A DNA stretch of 64,000 nucleotides, taken from NCBI GenBank assembly GCA_963556255.1, contig OY744611.1, positions 6,517,736-6,581,735 on the forward strand, written 5' to 3'. Positions within the stretch are counted from its first letter, which is position 1, and every line of letters begins with the position of its first letter. Below the pieces are notes generated by a model, which saw only the letters and a program-made list of their open reading frames with translations, was not told the origin of the DNA and did not search any database. Origin of the DNA: Allolobophora icterica (lineage: Eukaryota > Annelida > Clitellata > Crassiclitellata > Lumbricidae). Below are positions 1-8,963 of this stretch, piece by piece. Made by a program: the position numbers and the translations under genes.

Positions 1-747
1 ATTTTTCTGGTTAACGGCTGGCTTGAGCAAATTTACGGCTGGTTTTTCGGCTAGCCGTAAAAGAGCGTAAACTACCTTTTTCGGCTAGCCGTAAATTTTT
101 ACGGCTAGCCGAAAAAGGTAGTTTACGCTATTTAAGCGCGTAAACTACCTTTTTCGACTATAAGTGCATCAATCATTAACACAGTAACACAATATACAGT
201 AGGGACTACTTTTAAATTGAGACGGCCATGATTGTGACTGACGTCAGCAATTACCGCTCATTGAACACTAAGTACAAACTAGCAAGCCAGCGTGGAAACT
301 TTATAATCACAACTGTGCGCATGTTCTAGCCGAACTTTTTTCCGGCGGCTAGCCGTGAAATAACTCTCGGCGGTTTTTCGGCTAAGCCGCAAAATGTCCG
401 GCGGTTTTTCGGCTTGCAGAAATTTTTTCGGCTCGGCGGCTAACGGCGGCGGCTTAGGGGTATGGCTTCAGCCTTATGAATGCAACGAAGACAAAATGCG
501 TAATCGACTTCAGGTTGACCGCCTAGACTGTGTAATCAGAATTAAGATTTTTGTTCTGGTGAAACAAATTGACCTGGATCATGTGTAGGCCATGCTCTTT
601 AGCAATCTCACAAAGACAGACGCGAGAAAATCTAAGCTTAATTTTTGGGCCTTTTTATAGCCTACCCTCAGGCTCAAGGAATTTATAGCCTTTTACAGAA
701 GTGAAGTAATTGTTTAGGAAAAAATTTGAACCATGTATGCGCTGGTA
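1..747. other. Host flank with CGGCTAGCCG-rich repeats
   Basis: No gene is supported. The palindromic word CGGCTAGCCG or close variants recurs several times in the first 430 bases, and the sequence GTAAACTACCTTTTTCG occurs in both orientations. The short open frame at 394-588 resembles nothing I recognise and has repeat-like composition. From about 430 to 747 I see only anonymous sequence. Confidence 0.5.
64..129. repeat. Perfect 66-bp inverted repeat (cruciform-capable)
   Basis: Two exactly complementary 32-base arms (64-95 and 98-129) are separated by only TT. Each arm contains the CGGCTAGCCG word. A third partial copy of the arm (GTAAACTACCTTTTTCG) follows at about 139-156. It looks like the end or core of a small foldback or MITE-type repeat. 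Confidence 0.85.
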
Positions 748-1317
748 GGGTAAAGTGGGGTAATTTCGGCATGGAGGTAATTTCGGCACCTCCGAGTAGC
801 CGAGAAAATATCGTGCAGCAATAGAGCTGTATGGTGTGACGTAATAGGTCTGGACGCTATAATATAGAAAATGTAATAAAACCTTGTAAGAATCGCATTT
901 TTAGCACGATTGGTGAGTCATTTTCGTTTTGATGCATTTTGTTAACTGTATATCAATTCAGAGACATCGTTGCTAAAAATTTGGTATCGCTCCTATAAAC
1001 AAATGCAATGGTTTTTCTCCACATTTAAATATTGCTCTTCAGAACTCTGAGCGAATACAAAGTGTATAGCAGCCGATTATTTTTTCTATGTACGGTCAGA
1101 ATAATGCCTATCTATGAGGTAATTTCGGCACTCAACTCTTTTCTAATTCCGGCAGTGCCGAAATTACCATTCTGTCTTGCTTCAGTTGGCCACGTTTAAA
1201 TAGACTTTTCAATTCTGTCAGCATCCGTTGCATAGTTAAAACGCACGAGTATTTGCACAGATAAAATGGATGATTGGGTGAGATAACTGAGGCAAGCCTA
1301 AATGTGGACGATATGCT

Positions 1318-1745
1318 CAGTGGTCGAACAATGACATCAGGTTAGCAGTAAAGGCTGTGCTTGTTGAAGAAAACGGTCTCTATACAGTTTGGTATTCCAC
1401 GCCAAACTCTTCAGGACTATCTGAAAAGAGCTTGCGTGGACGTTGCTGTCGACCAACCATTTAACTGATGATCAGGAGAAAGAGCTGTCGGAAGTTTTGA
1501 TTTTCATGTCCGACGAACTGTTTGGTCTCTCACCGAAAGTCGTCAGAGAACTAGTGTTCAGTTCTTGCGAAATTAATGGAATTGAGCACCAAGTTAGGCC
1601 TAACGACGGTGACTGGCTTGCTGGATTCATTAAAAGGCATCGCGAGTTTATCCGCATGGATAGGAGAGCCGACTTCAATGCATAATTAAAGTATCGGAGT
1701 TAACAGATCCAAAGTCGACAGGTACTTCGATGAATTGCAATTAGG
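1318..1745 (+). pseudogene. Decayed pogo/Tigger-like transposase N-terminus
   Basis: Three reading frames must be combined to see the similarity, so the gene is dead. The first piece (about 1318-1375) resembles the start of a Pipsqueak-type helix-turn-helix. The second (about 1375-1445) contains FGIPRQTLQDYLKR, a typical recognition-helix region. The third (about 1446-1682) contains a CENP-B-type helix-turn-helix with the DWL-GFIKRH signature of Tigger/Jerky proteins. The DDE catalytic domain is not seen. The longest open piece (1443-1685) starts at TTG rather than ATG. Its position inside pogo-type TIRs supports the call. Confidence 0.65.
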
Positions 1746-1753
1746 GCCTAATT

Positions 1754-1758
1754 GTATT
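1754..1758. repeat. Target-site duplication of element 1, left copy (GTATT)
   Basis: GTATT directly precedes the AGTAGATG terminus and is repeated at 20151-20155 directly after CATCTACT. A retroviral-type integrase generates such short direct repeats. A six-base reading (TGTATT) works only if the last T of the right end is counted as target. Confidence 0.8.
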
Positions 1759-2273
1759 AGTAGATGACCAATACGGGCTTTGGCGCACCCCGTTATTCCG
1801 TCAAAATACCGGGGGTTGGTCTCCACCCCCACAATTTTTGTGTCCCCACCACTCCGTTATCTCACCGAATTAAGAGGATGCCGGTCTATACCATCTAGGC
1901 CTCCAGAGAGTCCGTAGATCCCACGGGCCCTGATAGCGGATCGATTTTTAGTGTACGAATTGCGCCACCAAAAGCCTGCCAGCCAAAACAAAAAAGGATC
2001 GTGAATTGCATTAACACATCAAACCGTAAAAGTGTCGTTTGCTGCCGGCCGAGAACCTCCCACGAGGCCGACCCAAACCATTGGAGTGTGCCAGTAAAAA
2101 TTATAGCCCCCTAATCGTACGGCGGTGGTGCGCTAGGAATTACAGACTCACTACTCCAACCACCTACGACGAAAACTTTTATTTTGAGGTTCTTGGGCAA
2201 GACCCAGCGCTGGTTAGTTTCTTGATTAGTTCCGCCACCATCTCGTCTTTGCTTTGACTCGGCAACTCTTTTT
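1759..2273. repeat. Left TIR of element 1
   Basis: This is the reverse complement of 19716-20150 with small differences. It carries about 95 bases (around 1847-1947) missing from the right arm and lacks the 21-bp palindrome found there. A GC-rich stem (GCCGGCC at 2044-2050 pairing with GGCCGAC at 2066-2072) is shared with all other TIRs in the window. The inner part (about 2150-2273) is an antisense copy of the 3' end of the last gene (19203-19808). Confidence 0.9.
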
Positions 2274-2425
2274 GTGACCATTTTCACAGTGTGACGATAT
2301 TATCAGTCACAAGTGTCACAGTGTCACACTAAGCTAGGAGCCTCTTCCTGCAGAAGCATCTTAAGTCGTTCAGAATTTTTTTCAATTTAAATAAATGATT
2401 AGGTTGTGGTATACATAAAAATATA

Positions 2426-2701
2426 ATGTTGGGGCAAAACTTTTGCAAATGGCTTATGATAGGCAAAACAACTCTCTGCTGTCACAGATGCATTGGGGAG
2501 TACTGTTTCAAGCATTTAGCACGACTGCGAAACGGTTGCGGGACAAAACCCTGCGCTAAATGTGGGAGGGGTATCAAAAACCGCTTGGGTGAGTGTATGA
2601 AGTGTGGTTATTTCGCTAAATATTTCAGAGCTCGACGAGGTGGGTTAGTCCGCGAATTTAATAAGGAATGGAAGCGACTATCAAATATATCAGTAGAATA
2701 A
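2426..2701 (+). CDS. Small zinc-ribbon protein
   Basis: A 91-aa basic protein with ten cysteines. C43xxC46 and C57xxC60 form a zinc-ribbon-like pair, and C18/C19, C22 and C27 form a second cysteine cluster near the N-terminus. The tail is rich in Arg and Lys. It starts at ATG 2426 after an AT-rich leader and is the first gene inside the left TIR. Element 2 has an intact counterpart at 39594-39869 with conserved cysteines, which argues that it is a real gene. I do not recognise the family. A nucleic-acid-binding or regulatory role would be a guess from the zinc ribbon, the basic charge and the position next to the polymerase. Confidence 0.75.
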   Translation: MLGQNFCKWLMIGKTTLCCHRCIGEYCFKHLARLRNGCGTKPCAKCGRGIKNRLGECMKCGYFAKYFRARRGGLVREFNKEWKRLSNISVE

Positions 2702-2865
2702 AAAAAAATAATCATTTGAACAAACGATATAGTTATTGTATTGAGCTAATACAGATGAGCAAGCGACAATCGAATATCAGTAGACAAAAATTTCATTTTG
2801 AACAAATGATATAATTATTATATTAAAGAAAAGTTTGCCACAGTAGTATAAAATAATTTATAACT

Positions 2866-5800
2866 ATGGCATTGTCTGCGAATGAAAAAATTGAACAATT
2901 GCTGGGTGAGTTTACTGGTCCCCCAGCTCTTCGAGCTGTTCTACAGAATATCTTAGACGAACCTATCCCAGATGCAGTCAAAAGGCGCTTACTACAGCCA
3001 CTGCTTCCAAGGCCAATTCCTCCAGTGCGCAAGCATAGAGGGGCAAAACGTAAAGCCCTTCTGGCAGAATTCGACCCTCTCCTAAATAAGAATTATAGAG
3101 GTGGACCACCACCCTTTCTAGTACACAGAGAGCTAGCCAATCAGCATCTGAGAGACTTCCGTGCAGAAGTACCTCTTAACCACAGGTTGGAGGGAGATGC
3201 GTTGGCTTTCTTGAGTGCAATGGAGCACAACATTGAGTCGCAGCTAAACGAAGAGCTCTTGAAAAATGGTGGTTTGAAATACTCGCAAGTGTTGACTGTT
3301 GATTTGGAAAATTTGGCACCGACCGTCGACATGTTGTACGATGGAAACGCGGCCCCGGGTACTATTACCAACACGGCCTACTTTCGAAGCAAAGCAGAAC
3401 CAATTACCAATGCGGGTAAAATCCAAGGGGCTGTTCGGAAGGCCAAGGCCGAAGTACTAAAACTCCTCGAGGAGTATACCAATGAGGGATCGGGGTGGAG
3501 GGTGAGACGGGTCGTGGCGCTAGACCTCAGTCTTGCAAGATATAAGCCTTTCCGAGGTAAGAGCTACTTTCCCACACCAAAGTATATACCCCCTCGTACG
3601 GTTATTAATGTAAAGAATAAAGATAACCGATGCTTCGAGTGGGCCATACTAAGCGCAATGTATCCAGTAGAAAAGGACCCTCAACGCCCTACTAAGTATC
3701 GTACACACCTCCTCGAGCTAAACTTCGACGGTATGGAATTTCCAGTGAAGGTCACTGATATTGGTAAGTTCGAACGTCAGAACCCAAATATAAGCGTCTC
3801 AGTCTTCGGGTGGGATAAAGCTTTGTATCCAATTTATGTCTCAAAGCAGAACAATAGAGACTATAATATCGATCTTCTACTGTTAGTCAGTGGTGTGAAT
3901 TACCACTACGTCTGGATTAAAGACCTTGGTCGAATTCTTAATCAAAACAGCAAAGACAAAAACAAAAAACACCCATGTCGTCGCTGCCTACACATATTCT
4001 GTAGACAAGACTTACTGGATGCCCATATCGAAGATTGTCAGGGCATTAGTCAGAAGCCTCAACGAATTGAGATGCCGAAAGAGGATGAAAATATCCTCAA
4101 ATTCCAGAACCATCGCAAACAGATGCGAGTCCCGTATATAATTTACGCCGACTTCGAGGCTCTAAACATACCAGTCGAAGGTGCAATCATGAACCCCAGC
4201 GAGAGCAACACCAGACAGATAGCTGAGCAGAAACCGTGTAGCTTCTGTTATATAGTGGTTCGATACGATGGCCGCACCAAGAAGCCGGTGCTATATCGTG
4301 GAGAGAACGCCGTGCAAGAGTTCCTGCAACGACTACATGGCGAGCTGGCCTCTATCAAACAAAGGCTGGCCACCCCAGCTAAAATGGTTATGTCAGCGGC
4401 CGATCGCCAATCATTCCGCGAGGCTATCGATTGTCACATCTGCGGAGAAGCGCTCGAAGAGGATAGAGTTCGCGACCACTGCCACATTACCGGTAAGTAC
4501 CGAGGTGCCGCTCACAACGCCTGCAACCTTAAACTTCGAATATATCCAGATAAGTGTAAGGTACCAGTGGTCTTCCACAATCTAAGAGGTTATGACAGTC
4601 ATCTCATCATGCAAGCGATAGGTAGCTGTGAGGCCGCACAGGATGAGGAAACTGAAATTAACTGTATCCCAAACAATATGGAGAAATACATGACATTCAA
4701 CATAGGACAACTACAGTTCATTGATAGTCTCCAGTTTCTAAACAGCTCGTTGGATAAATTATCAGGAAATCTTTCGCTTGAGGATCTGAAAGTCACAACG
4801 GCATATATTAAGGAAAATTTCGTTTACAATGATAGGACAAAATTAGATCTTTTGAGACGAAAGGGCGTATATTGTTACGAACACATCCATGATTACCACC
4901 GCTTCGAAGAAGATCGACTTCCACCCAAAGAAGCGTTCTACAGCAAGCTCACCCGAGAGAACATTTCAGATGAGGATTATCAGCACGCCCAACGAGTATG
5001 GAACGAGTTTGATTGTAAGACTCTGGGCGAATATCATGACTTGTATCTCCGCACGGATGTACTGCTACTAGCCGATGTATTCGAGACCTTCAGATCCACA
5101 TCGATGAAGCACTACAGTCTGGACCCGGCTAACTACTTCAGCCTACCAGGAATGGCCTGGGACGCTTTGCTGAAAAAGACGAAAATCGAGCTCGAACTTC
5201 TCACCGATATAGATATGCATTTATTTGTAGAGAAAGGTCTCCGAGGTGGAATCTCGATGGTATCTAAGCGCTTCGCAAAAGCCAATAACCCGCAATGCCC
5301 AGATCACGATACCACGAAGCCAGAAAACTGGATCATGTATCTCGACGCTAATAACCTCTACGGCTGGGCGATGCAACAGCCATTACCAGTTGGAGGATTT
5401 AGTTGGGAAAGTCCAACTCTCGATGAAGTGTTGGAAACTCCAGACGACGCGCCTGAAGGCTTCCTACTCGAAGTAGATCTCGAGTACCCTGAGCACCTGC
5501 ACATTGCTCACAACGACTATCCCCTAGCACCGGAGACCCTGACTGTCCAAGAGGAGTGGTTGAGTGACTATCAGAATGTGCTTATGAACGAGTTGGGAGG
5601 CAAGTTCACAAAGCATGTGAAGTTAGTACCAAGCCTACGACCTAAGGAGCGGTATGTGGTCCATTATAGAAATCTCAAACTATATCACTCGTTGGGCCTA
5701 CGAGTTTCTAAAATTCATCGTGTCATTAAGTTTAGACAGGAGGCATGGATGGCTCCATATATCGAGATGAATACGAAATTGAGGGCGAAGGCAACGTCAG

Positions 5801-6606
5801 AATTTGAAAAAGACTTCTTCAAACTGGCTAATAATGCAGTTTTCGGAAAAACCATGGAAAATCTTAGAAAAAGAATCAGGGTCAACCTGGTACCGACCTC
5901 AAAAGTTGACAAACTTCGTAAACTAACTGCCGACCCGGCCTACATATCACACAAAATCTTCAACGGCCAACTCGCCGCGATTCATAGTTTGAAGAACAAG
6001 CTCAAGTTAAACAGACCTGTATATGTCGGCCAGGCGGTCCTCGACCTCAGCAAGCATCTGATGTACGACTTCTGGTACAACGATGTGAAAAATCAATACG
6101 GTGAAAGAGCCCAGTTGCTATATACAGACACAGATAGCCTCTTATTTCAGGTGGAGACTCCGAACGCCTACGCCGATATGTGGAACAAAAAACACCTATT
6201 CGACCTCTCCGAGTTTCCTAGAGACAGCCCATACTACGACGTCGAGAACAAGAAAGTCGTGGGCAAGTTCAAGGATGAATGTAACGGAGTGGCCATAGCC
6301 CAATTCGTAGGACTGCGTCCGAAGATGTACTCGATCTTAAAATCGGGCGGTTCAGAGATCAGGAAAGCAAAAGGCGTTCAGAGAGCAGTTGTGAAGAAGG
6401 ATCTGCACCACGAGCTATACAAGGAATGCCTGTTCGAACGAGAAGAAATGCGGCACACACAAGTCGTGGTTCGAAGCCACGACCACCAGATCGGAGTGTA
6501 CGAGCAGAATAAGATCAGCCTCTCTCCATTAGACACAAAAAAGTGGATATCTCCGGACGGGATAACAACGCTGGCATACGGGCACTACAAAATCAACGAC
6601 AGTTGA
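2866..6606 (+). CDS. polB: Protein-primed family B DNA polymerase (Polinton PolB)
   Basis: A 1246-aa polymerase expected to replicate the linear genome by protein priming. Exonuclease motifs: D429/E431 (YADFEAL), N572 and D577 (FHNLRGYD), Y727/D731 (YLRTD). Polymerase motifs: A at D827 (DANNLYG), B at K986-G994 (KLANNAVFG), C at D1088/D1090 (YTDTDS). A C2HC zinc finger lies at C371, C374, H387, C391. Between exonuclease motifs I and II sits an HNH/endonuclease VII-like zinc module (C523, C526, DHCH at 537-540, H550, C553). The N-terminal region has a Cys256/His347 pair in an OTU-like setting (DNRCFEWA and HYVW). The 3' end overlaps the convergent integrase gene by 14 bases. The start is ATG 2866 after an AT-rich leader. 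The N-terminal cysteine-peptidase reading is inference. Confidence 0.95.
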   Translation: MALSANEKIEQLLGEFTGPPALRAVLQNILDEPIPDAVKRRLLQPLLPRPIPPVRKHRGAKRKALLAEFDPLLNKNYRGGPPPFLVHRELANQHLRDFRAEVPLNHRLEGDALAFLSAMEHNIESQLNEELLKNGGLKYSQVLTVDLENLAPTVDMLYDGNAAPGTITNTAYFRSKAEPITNAGKIQGAVRKAKAEVLKLLEEYTNEGSGWRVRRVVALDLSLARYKPFRGKSYFPTPKYIPPRTVINVKNKDNRCFEWAILSAMYPVEKDPQRPTKYRTHLLELNFDGMEFPVKVTDIGKFERQNPNISVSVFGWDKALYPIYVSKQNNRDYNIDLLLLVSGVNYHYVWIKDLGRILNQNSKDKNKKHPCRRCLHIFCRQDLLDAHIEDCQGISQKPQRIEMPKEDENILKFQNHRKQMRVPYIIYADFEALNIPVEGAIMNPSESNTRQIAEQKPCSFCYIVVRYDGRTKKPVLYRGENAVQEFLQRLHGELASIKQRLATPAKMVMSAADRQSFREAIDCHICGEALEEDRVRDHCHITGKYRGAAHNACNLKLRIYPDKCKVPVVFHNLRGYDSHLIMQAIGSCEAAQDEETEINCIPNNMEKYMTFNIGQLQFIDSLQFLNSSLDKLSGNLSLEDLKVTTAYIKENFVYNDRTKLDLLRRKGVYCYEHIHDYHRFEEDRLPPKEAFYSKLTRENISDEDYQHAQRVWNEFDCKTLGEYHDLYLRTDVLLLADVFETFRSTSMKHYSLDPANYFSLPGMAWDALLKKTKIELELLTDIDMHLFVEKGLRGGISMVSKRFAKANNPQCPDHDTTKPENWIMYLDANNLYGWAMQQPLPVGGFSWESPTLDEVLETPDDAPEGFLLEVDLEYPEHLHIAHNDYPLAPETLTVQEEWLSDYQNVLMNELGGKFTKHVKLVPSLRPKERYVVHYRNLKLYHSLGLRVSKIHRVIKFRQEAWMAPYIEMNTKLRAKATSEFEKDFFKLANNAVFGKTMENLRKRIRVNLVPTSKVDKLRKLTADPAYISHKIFNGQLAAIHSLKNKLKLNRPVYVGQAVLDLSKHLMYDFWYNDVKNQYGERAQLLYTDTDSLLFQVETPNAYADMWNKKHLFDLSEFPRDSPYYDVENKKVVGKFKDECNGVAIAQFVGLRPKMYSILKSGGSEIRKAKGVQRAVVKKDLHHELYKECLFEREEMRHTQVVVRSHDHQIGVYEQNKISLSPLDTKKWISPDGITTLAYGHYKINDS

Positions 6607-7606
6607 GTATTCTATCGGGGGGTAACTCAGTGCCCATTGGCACCAGAAGCAGCTCCTCACGTACAAATCCGCGGCCAGGCCCATCAACTAGATGGTATAA
6701 AGCCGGCTGGTCAGCCTGTCGCACAACATCCAAAATAGCGTGGATGGTGAGCGACCAGTTAGGGTCGGTAGCGCGTTTGCTTCCACCCTCAATCTCGCCG
6801 GGAGCGTACAAATATCGAACGAGAACGCCATGTCCGAGAATTGGCTCATCCATTCCCCACAAACGAGTTTTCATTTGTGAATGAGAGGGCTTCTGTGTCA
6901 CTTTAGCAGCTTTCATCGCCTTAACCGGCTTCATGTCGAGCAAGCGCGTCGGCTCATCGTTTAGTGCAGCCACAACTTCGGGCAAGCGGCGAACCCATTC
7001 CACCGACCGTTCGGATGACCCCCTTGCGGCGAGAAGCAACTCCTGGGCGTATTGAGCACCGAAGAGTCGCTCGGCCAGTGTGCGATTAAAGCGTTCAACG
7101 ATGCCCTGTTGGCGATGATTTCCGGCCTGTCCCCGTCTTACAAGAACGTTGTGCTTCGCCAGCAACGGTGTAAAATCACCCATAAATTCGCGTCCAGGAT
7201 CGACCTGAAAGAGTCGAGGCCAAGTCAATGGGCCCCTCTTATAGATCCGGCTTAAAGCGGCGGCGACTTCGGTCGCACTTTTGTTGATCAACGGTTCAGC
7301 TTCTTTGTATCGTGAGGCAACATCGACAACAGTGAGAGCGTATTTATAAGTCTTTCGACCTACTTTATCGTGAGGTAAAAACAAGAGATCGGCTTGGTGT
7401 ACGGCGTTTGGTCGATTTTCCTCGAACTTTGGACGCGGTATGCGGCGTGGAACTGGAAGATAAATCTGCCACACGGCTTGTTTCTTCAGCCAATCGCGAG
7501 CCTCGGCCTCGGAAACTTTGGCGGCTGAGGCCAGTTTTTTCACCGCAGCCTTACCTCGCCAGTAACCTCTAGGGCTGTAATAGACGGCTGAAAGGTGCTT
7601 AGACAT
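6593..7606 (-). CDS. Retroviral-type (rve) DDE integrase
   Basis: About 337 aa from the ATG at 7606; it inserts the element into host DNA. The catalytic triad is D73 (HQADLLFL), D136 (QVDPGREF) and E171 (GIVERFN), with 34 residues between the last two. The C-terminal part (roughly residues 245-325) looks like the SH3/chromo-like DNA-binding fold of Polinton integrases. No clear HHCC zinc domain is present. The frame is open up to an ATG at 7660, which overlaps the upstream PLA2 stop as ATGA. That longer form would add a hydrophobic 18-residue leader and is less likely as a DNA-binding enzyme. It is transcribed with the PLA2-like gene and converges on polB. Confidence 0.93.
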   Translation of the reverse strand: MSKHLSAVYYSPRGYWRGKAAVKKLASAAKVSEAEARDWLKKQAVWQIYLPVPRRIPRPKFEENRPNAVHQADLLFLPHDKVGRKTYKYALTVVDVASRYKEAEPLINKSATEVAAALSRIYKRGPLTWPRLFQVDPGREFMGDFTPLLAKHNVLVRRGQAGNHRQQGIVERFNRTLAERLFGAQYAQELLLAARGSSERSVEWVRRLPEVVAALNDEPTRLLDMKPVKAMKAAKVTQKPSHSQMKTRLWGMDEPILGHGVLVRYLYAPGEIEGGSKRATDPNWSLTIHAILDVVRQADQPALYHLVDGPGRGFVREELLLVPMGTELPPDRILNCR

Positions 7607-7644
7607 TTCAGTAAAACTATATATTACAAACAGGTAAACACATA

Positions 7645-7666
7645 CACAAATGATTTTCATTTGCGT
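7645..7666. repeat. Copy of the recurrent palindrome, PLA2/integrase junction
   Basis: Imperfect version (ACAAATGATTTTCATTTG core) lying over the stop of the PLA2-like gene and the possible upstream start of the integrase frame. Element 2 keeps the left half and core at about 44694-44712. Confidence 0.6.
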
Positions 7667-8226
7667 CGCCGTCCAACACCCATCCCCAGCCTCGACTTCG
7701 CTGACATAATGGCCGATACGAGCCGGGCATCTTTCTTTTCATAATCTGGGGTTTCATCGGTGAGTGCGATCTTTGAGGCGGCTGCAGCGAGGATGTCATC
7801 TGCGTGGTTACGCCCTGGGGTATCTTTATGCACTGCGTAAGCCACATCGTGGTGTAGGCACGCACGGTCGAGATGATTAACACCGTGATAGTGCTGTGAC
7901 AGCCGTTTATCGAGTTTTGTGAATGGTCCACAGTAAGAGTACTTTCCTGTATTCTGGAAAGAACCTCCCGGATTATCTTCCGAAGACATACCGGATGGAA
8001 GGCTCATATGCATCTCAGGCAGAGGTAGAGCGTTGAGGGCCCTATTCAGTAGAGAACCACCAGTCTTCCGTACTTTCGAAGGCAAAATCTGGCTCCTCTT
8101 TGCACCGCAGACGGCACAGGTTCCCTTCTTGGCTGGCCGACCGTTTCGTAACTCGACGATTGTTTCATTTGAAGTCTCAGTATGTTTCTTACATCGTAGG
8201 CAATACATTGTTTTCGTTGAATACAA
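7657..8226 (-). CDS. Zinc-ribbon (DUF5679-like) / phospholipase A2-like virion protein
   Basis: A 189-aa protein. Residues 8-47 form a zinc ribbon (C9xxC12, C37xxC40 with NGRPAKKGTC) typical of DUF5679. Residues 95-150 resemble the PLA2 domain of parvovirus VP1: a calcium-loop-like YCGP (98-101), catalytic-type H126-D127 in HHDVAY, and D143/D144 in HADD. The C-terminus is strongly basic (GRRRK). In parvoviruses this domain breaches the endosomal membrane, and PLA2 domains are reported in adintoviruses; the same role here is inference. It is divergent from the ATPase gene, with only 20 bases between start codons, and lies upstream of integrase on the same strand. The second Met (8208) is an alternative start. 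Confidence 0.85.
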   Translation of the reverse strand: MYSTKTMYCLRCKKHTETSNETIVELRNGRPAKKGTCAVCGAKRSQILPSKVRKTGGSLLNRALNALPLPEMHMSLPSGMSSEDNPGGSFQNTGKYSYCGPFTKLDKRLSQHYHGVNHLDRACLHHDVAYAVHKDTPGRNHADDILAAAASKIALTDETPDYEKKDARLVSAIMSAKSRLGMGVGRRRK

Positions 8227-8246
8227 TCATAACTCGTTGTCTCTAT

Positions 8247-8930
8247 ATGGAAATAACAAATTTCGATCTCGAAGCCGACGATGGAAAAAAACACCACCAT
8301 TGGCTGTTACCATCCAGCATACGGTGCATAATCTGTGGGCCTAGCGGATGTGGGAAAACAAACCTACTGCTTAACCTTCTGTTGAATAAAGGGTACCTAC
8401 GTTATGACAGGCTGTACCTATACTCGAAATCTCTGGGACAAGAAAAATATCAGTTTCTCCGTGACTGGGCCACAGAACTCGAAAAATTTGCTGGAAAAGA
8501 AATTGCGAGTTTTCACTCTTCCTCCGATGAGATAATTCCAGTGGAATCTCTTGATAAAAACGTCAGGAGCCTATTAATCTTCGATGACGTCATGTTACAA
8601 AAACAGGGGCCGATCGAGAAGTACTTTTGTATGGGGCGTCATGGTGGAGCGAGCTGCTTCTACCTAACACAAAACTACTTTCACATTTCTAAACAAGCGA
8701 TCCGTGACAATGCTAATCTTATTATCCTATTCAACCAAGACAGTAAGAACTTACGAGCAATACATGACACATTTGTGGCAGGTGACATGAATTTTGATGA
8801 ATTTCGTAAGTTCTTTAGTCAGTGTATTGTCGAACCATATGGCTTCGCAGTCATAGATCTGACGTCCAAAGTTTTTGATGGTAAGTATCGAAGCGGGTTC
8901 GATCGCTTCTATAGACCTATGGCCAATTAA
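8247..8930 (+). CDS. Genome-packaging ATPase (FtsK/HerA, A32-like)
   Basis: A 227-aa ATPase expected to pump DNA into the capsid. Walker A is GPSGCGKT (residues 31-38), Walker B is LLIFDD (109-114), and a conserved TQNYF sensor-like motif follows about 40 residues later. ATG 8247 was chosen because it directly precedes the conserved domain; the open frame extends upstream only by overlapping the PLA2-like gene antisense. The length fits Polinton/virophage ATPases. A perfect palindrome lies 12 bases after the stop. In element 2 the same gene has a stop codon at the Gln of the TQN motif. Confidence 0.93.
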   Translation: MEITNFDLEADDGKKHHHWLLPSSIRCIICGPSGCGKTNLLLNLLLNKGYLRYDRLYLYSKSLGQEKYQFLRDWATELEKFAGKEIASFHSSSDEIIPVESLDKNVRSLLIFDDVMLQKQGPIEKYFCMGRHGGASCFYLTQNYFHISKQAIRDNANLIILFNQDSKNLRAIHDTFVAGDMNFDEFRKFFSQCIVEPYGFAVIDLTSKVFDGKYRSGFDRFYRPMAN

Positions 8931-8942
8931 AAGGCGCAATAT

Positions 8943-8963
8943 CGCAAATGAAATTCATTTGCG
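8943..8963. repeat. 21-bp palindrome after the ATPase gene
   Basis: Perfect 10-bp arms CGCAAATGAA and TTCATTTGCG around a central A. It is one of at least six related palindromes in element 1 and sits directly 3' of the ATPase stop. Confidence 0.8.

Noticed and set aside
6593..7660. Integrase as evidence for an LTR retrotransposon
   Set aside because: There is no gag, RT, RNase H or LTR nearby; PolB, ATPase, capsid genes and TIRs define a Polinton.
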